Part shown: piece after piece, positions 60,825-64,000 of the stretch | Position numbering within the stretch: the first letter of the stretch is position 1 | Layout of the letters: each line of letters opens with the position of its first letter | Source: an uncultured Latescibacterota bacterium | GTDB taxonomy: Bacteria > Latescibacterota > UBA2968 > UBA8231 | NCBI GenBank assembly: GCA_951813615.1 | Contig: OX638377.1 | Coordinates: forward strand, 5,119,739-5,183,738 | Reading direction: 5' to 3' | DNA: 64,000 nt | The notes under the pieces: model-generated | Told to the model about the DNA's origin: nothing | What the model saw: the letters and a program-made list of their open reading frames with translations, nothing else | Databases searched by the model: none | Position numbers and translations under genes: made by a program

Positions 60825-61616
60825 ATGCGCACCAGAAGCTTCGCTCCTTTCTTCCTGCTGACCTTGGTCTTTGCCGGCTGTGACCGTTCCACAGGACCGG
60901 ACGCCGGGTACCTCGAGATACGGGAGGTGACCGTCGGCCCCACCCTAGCCAAGTGCTACGGCGTGGGCCTGCAGTCGTGCATGGTGGTTGACGGCAAGTT
61001 CTTCTACGACGGAATCGAAGGATTCGAATACGAGGCCGGCTACGCCTATCGCCTGCGGATCGGCCAGTACGATCCCTGGGATGGGAAGGAACCGCCGCAG
61101 GACGCCGGTCTGTACGCCTACCGCCTGCTGGAACAACTGGAGAAGACCCCGGCACCATCCACCCCCGCAACCGTGTCGGTGGGGCCGACGCGGGTGCTAT
61201 GCGCTCAGAGTGACGACTTCTGCCTGGTGGTGGACGGCGCGCCGTACGACGACATGATCACTAACTTCGAATACGAGGCCGGCTACCACTACATCCTCGA
61301 GGCCAACAAGTATGGCGATGGCCGGTACGTGTTGAGTGAAGTCGTCTCGAGCACCAAGGTAACGGGCACGGAAGAGGAGATTACCGTGGATGCCCACAGG
61401 GTCGAGTGCGACGACGGCTATCCCGGGTACTGCAAGGTCGTCAACGGCACCCCCTTCCGCGGCGAGATCGTGGGCTTCCAGCCCTGGCACGACTACGGCT
61501 ATCGCCTGCGCGTCGAGCGGTTCGGCATGTTTCCCGACGGTCTGACCGAGTCACCCTATGTTCCAGCCTACGGATATCGCTGGCTGGAGACGCTTGAGAG
61601 TACTCCAATCGATTAA
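60825..61616 (+). CDS. Lipoprotein with three DUF4377-like units
   Basis: 263 residues from ATG 60825, with AAGGAG 9 bases upstream. The N-terminus is a lipoprotein signal: FFLLTLVFAGCDRS, lipidated on the Cys. Three homologous units follow at roughly 30-105, 118-180 and 190-260, each with a Cys, CxVV or CLVV and a FEYEAGY-type turn: KCYGVGLQSCMVVDGKFF and GFEYEAGYAYRLRI; LCAQSDDFCLVVDGAPY and NFEYEAGYHYIL; ECDDGYPGYCKVVNGTPF and HDYGYRLRV. Paired Cys in each unit may form disulfides. The triplication is unusual; the unit often stands alone. The role is unknown. Confidence 0.85.
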   Translation: MRTRSFAPFFLLTLVFAGCDRSTGPDAGYLEIREVTVGPTLAKCYGVGLQSCMVVDGKFFYDGIEGFEYEAGYAYRLRIGQYDPWDGKEPPQDAGLYAYRLLEQLEKTPAPSTPATVSVGPTRVLCAQSDDFCLVVDGAPYDDMITNFEYEAGYHYILEANKYGDGRYVLSEVVSSTKVTGTEEEITVDAHRVECDDGYPGYCKVVNGTPFRGEIVGFQPWHDYGYRLRVERFGMFPDGLTESPYVPAYGYRWLETLESTPID

Positions 61617-61647
61617 TTCCCTCCTGACAGACGGCAGGAAAGTACTT

Positions 61648-61663
61648 TATTTTTCCTATACAT
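61648..61663 (+). promoter_or_regulatory. Repeated 16-bp motif TATTTTTCCTATACAT, copy 2
   Basis: Identical to the copies at 57288 and 62550. It lies 30 bases before a 25-codon reading frame and 100 bases before the PhyH start at 61764. Confidence 0.55.
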
Positions 61664-61692
61664 TGCAGGCGCTGATAAAGAAATAGGCGACG

Positions 61693-61770
61693 ATGGATTT
61701 TGCATCCTATTACAAACTACTAGAGCGCGAGTTGGTTCAGGCCGCGAAGTTGAGGAGGTTTCCATGTTGA
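61693..61770 (+). CDS. 25-codon reading frame overlapping the PhyH start (leader or remnant)
   Basis: ATG 61693 opens a short frame (MDFASYYKLLERELVQAAKL, 25 residues in all) that ends at TGA 61768-61770, overlapping the ATG of the PhyH gene. The ribosome site of PhyH (GAGGAGG) lies within it. It could be a translated leader that couples translation, or the remaining start of an older gene. There is no homolog I recognise. Confidence 0.35.
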   Translation: MDFASYYKLLERELVQAAKLRRFPC

Positions 61771-62501
61771 CAGACGAACAGGTGCGACAGTTTCGCGAAG
61801 ATGGCTATCTCGTTTTTGCAGCCCTGATACAAGGCGAGCAATTGGCCCATTACAAGCAGGTGTTTGATGAACTGGTCGCAGCGGGATGCAAATTGACCGA
61901 GCAGGTGCCGCACTGGACGCTTGAGTTGGACGAGCGCGGCGAACCCCGAGCGGGTTTGTTGCACAAAATTCAGGGGGTTTGCGTGGTCGATGCCCGCGTG
62001 TTGGAACTGGCGCGTGAGCCGGCGATTTTAGACCGCGTGGCCGTATTGATCGGTGAAAATATCGATGTGTTTGGCACCAAGTTTTTTCCCAAGTTGCCCA
62101 ATGGCGGCACTTCAACGGGCTGGCATCAGGACAGTTTTTATTTCGGCACCGATACGGATCGCATTATCAGTTGCGGGATTTATCTGGAAGATTCAGATGT
62201 GGAGAATGGGTGTTTGCGGGTGGTGCCCGGCAGCCACCGGATGGGCGAGATTGTCGAGCACCGCAGAAATCCAAGCAGGCATGGCAGTTGGACAAAGGTC
62301 GATGAATCGCAGGCTGTGGATGTGGTCATTCCCGCTGGTACGGTTGTGCTGTTTTCCGCCAATCTCCTGCACGGTGCTTATGACAACCACAGCAATCGCA
62401 CGCGCTATAGCACGGCATGGCATTATATGCCCGAAGACCTCAATCCAGAAAAGTTTCTCAAGGGAATATACGAAGATCGACATGTGGCGTGTAAGCATTG
62501 A
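61764..62501 (+). CDS. Phytanoyl-CoA dioxygenase (PhyH) family protein
   Basis: 245 residues with GAGGAGG 6 bases upstream of the ATG. MLTDEQVRQFREDGYLVFAA starts the fold; the metal motif is TGWHQDSFYFG (HxD), and the distal His is in NLLHGAYDNHSNRTRYS with the Arg for 2-oxoglutarate. CGIYLEDSDVENGCLRVVPG lies between, as in syringomycin-halogenase relatives and PhyH proteins; Asp at the HxD position argues for hydroxylation and against halogenation. It is preceded by the 16-bp motif and followed by a second PhyH with the same motif. Confidence 0.93.
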   Translation: MLTDEQVRQFREDGYLVFAALIQGEQLAHYKQVFDELVAAGCKLTEQVPHWTLELDERGEPRAGLLHKIQGVCVVDARVLELAREPAILDRVAVLIGENIDVFGTKFFPKLPNGGTSTGWHQDSFYFGTDTDRIISCGIYLEDSDVENGCLRVVPGSHRMGEIVEHRRNPSRHGSWTKVDESQAVDVVIPAGTVVLFSANLLHGAYDNHSNRTRYSTAWHYMPEDLNPEKFLKGIYEDRHVACKH

Positions 62502-62549
62502 GAAGCGGGGACTGGGGGCTGAGGACTGCATAGTACCGATATCTATGCC

Positions 62550-62565
62550 TATTTTTCCTATACAT
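62550..62565 (+). promoter_or_regulatory. Repeated 16-bp motif TATTTTTCCTATACAT, copy 3
   Basis: Third identical copy, 26 bases before the ATG of the last PhyH gene. The preceding bases (GACTGCATAGTACCGATATC) resemble those in front of copy 1. Its distance suits a -10 element with transcription starting just before the AGGAGG ribosome site. Confidence 0.55.
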
Positions 62566-62590
62566 AATTCGATCTGTCCAGGAGGAGTCT

Positions 62591-63361
62591 ATGCTTTCAC
62601 AGGAGCAACTGACGCAATATGACCGAGATGGGTATGTGCTGGTGTCGGGATTGATTCCAGAAGAGACAATTGCCAATGCGGAAGCTGCGATGTGGTCTGT
62701 GCTCGGGATGGATCGGGATGATCCAGCTTCGTGGTCTCCTTTGCCAGACGAAACAGCTGGGGTAAACACAATCGTCAGCCAGGGGGTGATTGAACATTTT
62801 GGGGTTCAAGATCCCGCGTTGTTGGCTTGTTGTACTCCTGCATTTTACGAAGTACAGAGCCAACTGGCTCGGGAAAATGCAGGTGCATTTCACTGTCAGA
62901 AGCCACAACCAGAGGGAGTCTGGGCACGCAGTGTATTTCCGGTTTCGAAAGACTGGGATTATAGCAATGGGCACGTCGATGGTGGACATCGACCTTTCAA
63001 TGTCTTTCCCGGATCATTCCGCGTCTCTTCCCTGACCTATCTCGATTCTGGTGTTGCGCAGGGTGGTGGTACTGCGGTCTGGCCAGGATCGCATCGGAAG
63101 CTCGGCGAGGCTGCAGTGCAGGCCCCTGACCGGTATCAAACTCTGTCAGATTTTAAGAAGCCGCAACAAAGGTTCAGTCTAGGAGAGCCGATTGAGTTGA
63201 GGCCGTCCCGAGGAGATGTACTGTTTTTTCATTATCTATTGGTACACTCTGGATCTCTCAATACAAGTAACAAACCGCGTTTTGCATTCCGGTTGATGTG
63301 TACCTGTGACGCCTGTCGCATCTGGGAAAAGTATGGCAAGTGGAATATCTGGATGCCCTGA
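62591..63361 (+). CDS. Phytanoyl-CoA dioxygenase (PhyH) family protein
   Basis: 256 residues preceded by CAGGAGGAG. MLSQEQLTQYDRDGYVLVSG starts it; the metal motif is NGHVDGGHRPFNVFP (HxD), GVAQGGGTAVWPGSHRKLGE follows, and the distal His is in FHYLLVHSGSLNTSNKPR with the Arg ligand. It differs from the previous PhyH in sequence, so the two are not a recent tandem copy. The 3-prime flank to the last gene (63362-63465) holds only AT-rich sequence and a weak hairpin near 63369. Confidence 0.92.
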   Translation: MLSQEQLTQYDRDGYVLVSGLIPEETIANAEAAMWSVLGMDRDDPASWSPLPDETAGVNTIVSQGVIEHFGVQDPALLACCTPAFYEVQSQLARENAGAFHCQKPQPEGVWARSVFPVSKDWDYSNGHVDGGHRPFNVFPGSFRVSSLTYLDSGVAQGGGTAVWPGSHRKLGEAAVQAPDRYQTLSDFKKPQQRFSLGEPIELRPSRGDVLFFHYLLVHSGSLNTSNKPRFAFRLMCTCDACRIWEKYGKWNIWMP

Positions 63362-63465
63362 TGCGGCGATGATCTTCATCATGTGTTTTACTTTTTTAAA
63401 ATACATGTAAATGATTCTTGACATGCCATGCGATCAACCTCCTAACGACCCGATCCTCATGCTTC

Positions 63466-64000
63466 TTAAACGCGGTACGCAAATATCTTTGCCTGAAACA
63501 TCCGGACCCGAATCGCCACCATCTCACCCACCTCGGATAAGTCGCTGTTGCCGTTCCAAGTGACCGTCTGGTCGAGCGAATCTCCTTGCAGCAGATCGCT
63601 TTCTGCGAAGGTCAGGCCGGCGATCGGATCGACGTCGGGGTGAATCCGCGAGGGAATGTTGCGCAGAGTCTCGACCTTGATCCAGCCACCCGGGCGACAG
63701 CGGTAGTTGAGCCTCAGCTGACTGGCGGTCCTCACTACGGTCGGCAAGGTAAACCGACCCTCCACATCCGTTTCAATGCCGCAGAATCTGTGGGGCTGCC
63801 ACCGGGCCCACTGCAACACCGCCGCTCCTCTCTGCGGTGCGTTGTGCAGCGACGTGTGCCCTCCGTAGAGCGACCCCCAAGTGCCGTCCGGCAATTCCGC
63901 GATGCCGCTGCCCCAGGAATAGACCATGGCCGAGTCGGGTGTACCCGGACTTCCCACCGGAATAATCGGCTTGCGCTCCGGCCGCTGCCAAATCAAACCA
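63466..64000 (-). CDS. C-terminal part of a glycosidase/sialidase-like protein
   Basis: The frame is open to the window edge, so only the last 178 residues or so are present. It has GSGIAELPDGTWGSLYGGHT, an Asp-rich propeller-blade type segment like BNR/sialidase proteins, followed by GRFTLPTVVRTASQLRLNYR, GGWIKVETL and TVTWNGNSDLSEV, then RVRMFQAKIFAYRV. This C-terminal beta-sandwich is common in large glycosidase-like or sialidase-like proteins of Planctomycetes and Latescibacterota. The catalytic part lies outside the window. Confidence 0.75.
   Translation of the reverse strand, partial: GLIWQRPERKPIIPVGSPGTPDSAMVYSWGSGIAELPDGTWGSLYGGHTSLHNAPQRGAAVLQWARWQPHRFCGIETDVEGRFTLPTVVRTASQLRLNYRCRPGGWIKVETLRNIPSRIHPDVDPIAGLTFAESDLLQGDSLDQTVTWNGNSDLSEVGEMVAIRVRMFQAKIFAYRV

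Noticed and set aside
61764..62501. Non-heme halogenase in place of a dioxygenase
   Set aside because: Halogenases replace the Asp of HxD with Ala or Gly; here the Asp is present.
1..64000. tRNA or rRNA genes and prophage
   Set aside because: No cloverleaf-like GGTTCGAATCC segments, no ribosomal signatures and no phage structural genes were seen on reading; a dedicated scan would settle it.

Overview
The window looks like a chromosomal stretch of an uncultured, metabolically versatile bacterium of the Latescibacterota/Poribacteria type (FCB-like lineages often reported from marine or sponge-associated metagenomes). This is inference from gene content: six complete phytanoyl-CoA dioxygenase-like (PhyH) genes plus one truncated one, four enolase-superfamily (mandelate racemase type) genes or fragments, three Gfo/Idh/MocA oxidoreductases, a formylglycine sulfatase, and a secreted protein ending in a FlgD-Ig/type IX-like C-terminal domain. 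I saw no rRNA, tRNA, CRISPR array or prophage. Base composition is mosaic: most catabolic genes are GC-rich, while the 2.0-3.5 kb toxin-antitoxin island, the sulfatase (33.6-35.6 kb), the oxidoreductase at 40.7 kb and the LD-carboxypeptidase at 46.5 kb are visibly more AT-rich.

Layout. 0-4.5 kb (minus): a partial enolase-superfamily gene, a VOC protein and two PhyH genes, split by an AT-rich PIN-toxin island that abuts a truncated third PhyH. 4.6-8.5 kb (plus): a compact operon of CoA-transferase, Gfo/Idh/MocA dehydrogenase, enoyl-CoA hydratase and RraA-like aldolase. 8.5-12.9 kb: PhyH, pnuC, pheA and a surface protein with a Cache-like sensor domain. 13.1-20.1 kb: a sugar ABC transporter (binding protein, ATPase, permease) divergent from an M24 peptidase, an inositol-phosphatase-like enzyme and a galactonate-dehydratase-like enzyme. 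20.2-22.7 kb: a HicB-like/PIN pair, a decayed membrane-protein gene and an IS5-type element. 22.7-30.2 kb: accessory enzymes (ACT protein, methyltransferase, GNAT, unknowns, GH-like protein, M55 peptidase, HAD, esterase, PhyH). 30.2-50 kb: a large catabolic region with an aldehyde dehydrogenase, sulfatase, oxidoreductases, transglutaminase-like protein, aldo/keto reductase, dipeptidases, two nitrilase-family amidases, an enolase-superfamily enzyme and a GH-like protein. 50-64 kb: Na+/solute symporter, katG, a 930-residue DUF4365-like/HEAT-like protein inside katG-derived direct repeats, a quinoprotein dehydrogenase broken by one stop codon, an FAD oxidoreductase, a lipoprotein with three DUF4377-like units, two PhyH genes and the end of a glycosidase/sialidase-like gene.

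How it fits together (inference): most genes can be read as uptake and breakdown of sugar acids, sulfated or amidated organics and small peptides. The regulatory genes expected for such modules are not in the window. The observations most worth following are the DUF4365/HEAT gene bracketed by duplicated katG 5-prime sequence, the 7.8-kb cassette bounded by roughly 190-bp direct repeats that each carry a complementary gene remnant, an aldehyde dehydrogenase with asparagine at the general-base position, a 16-bp motif repeated perfectly three times in front of late-window genes, and two PIN toxins with atypical partners.
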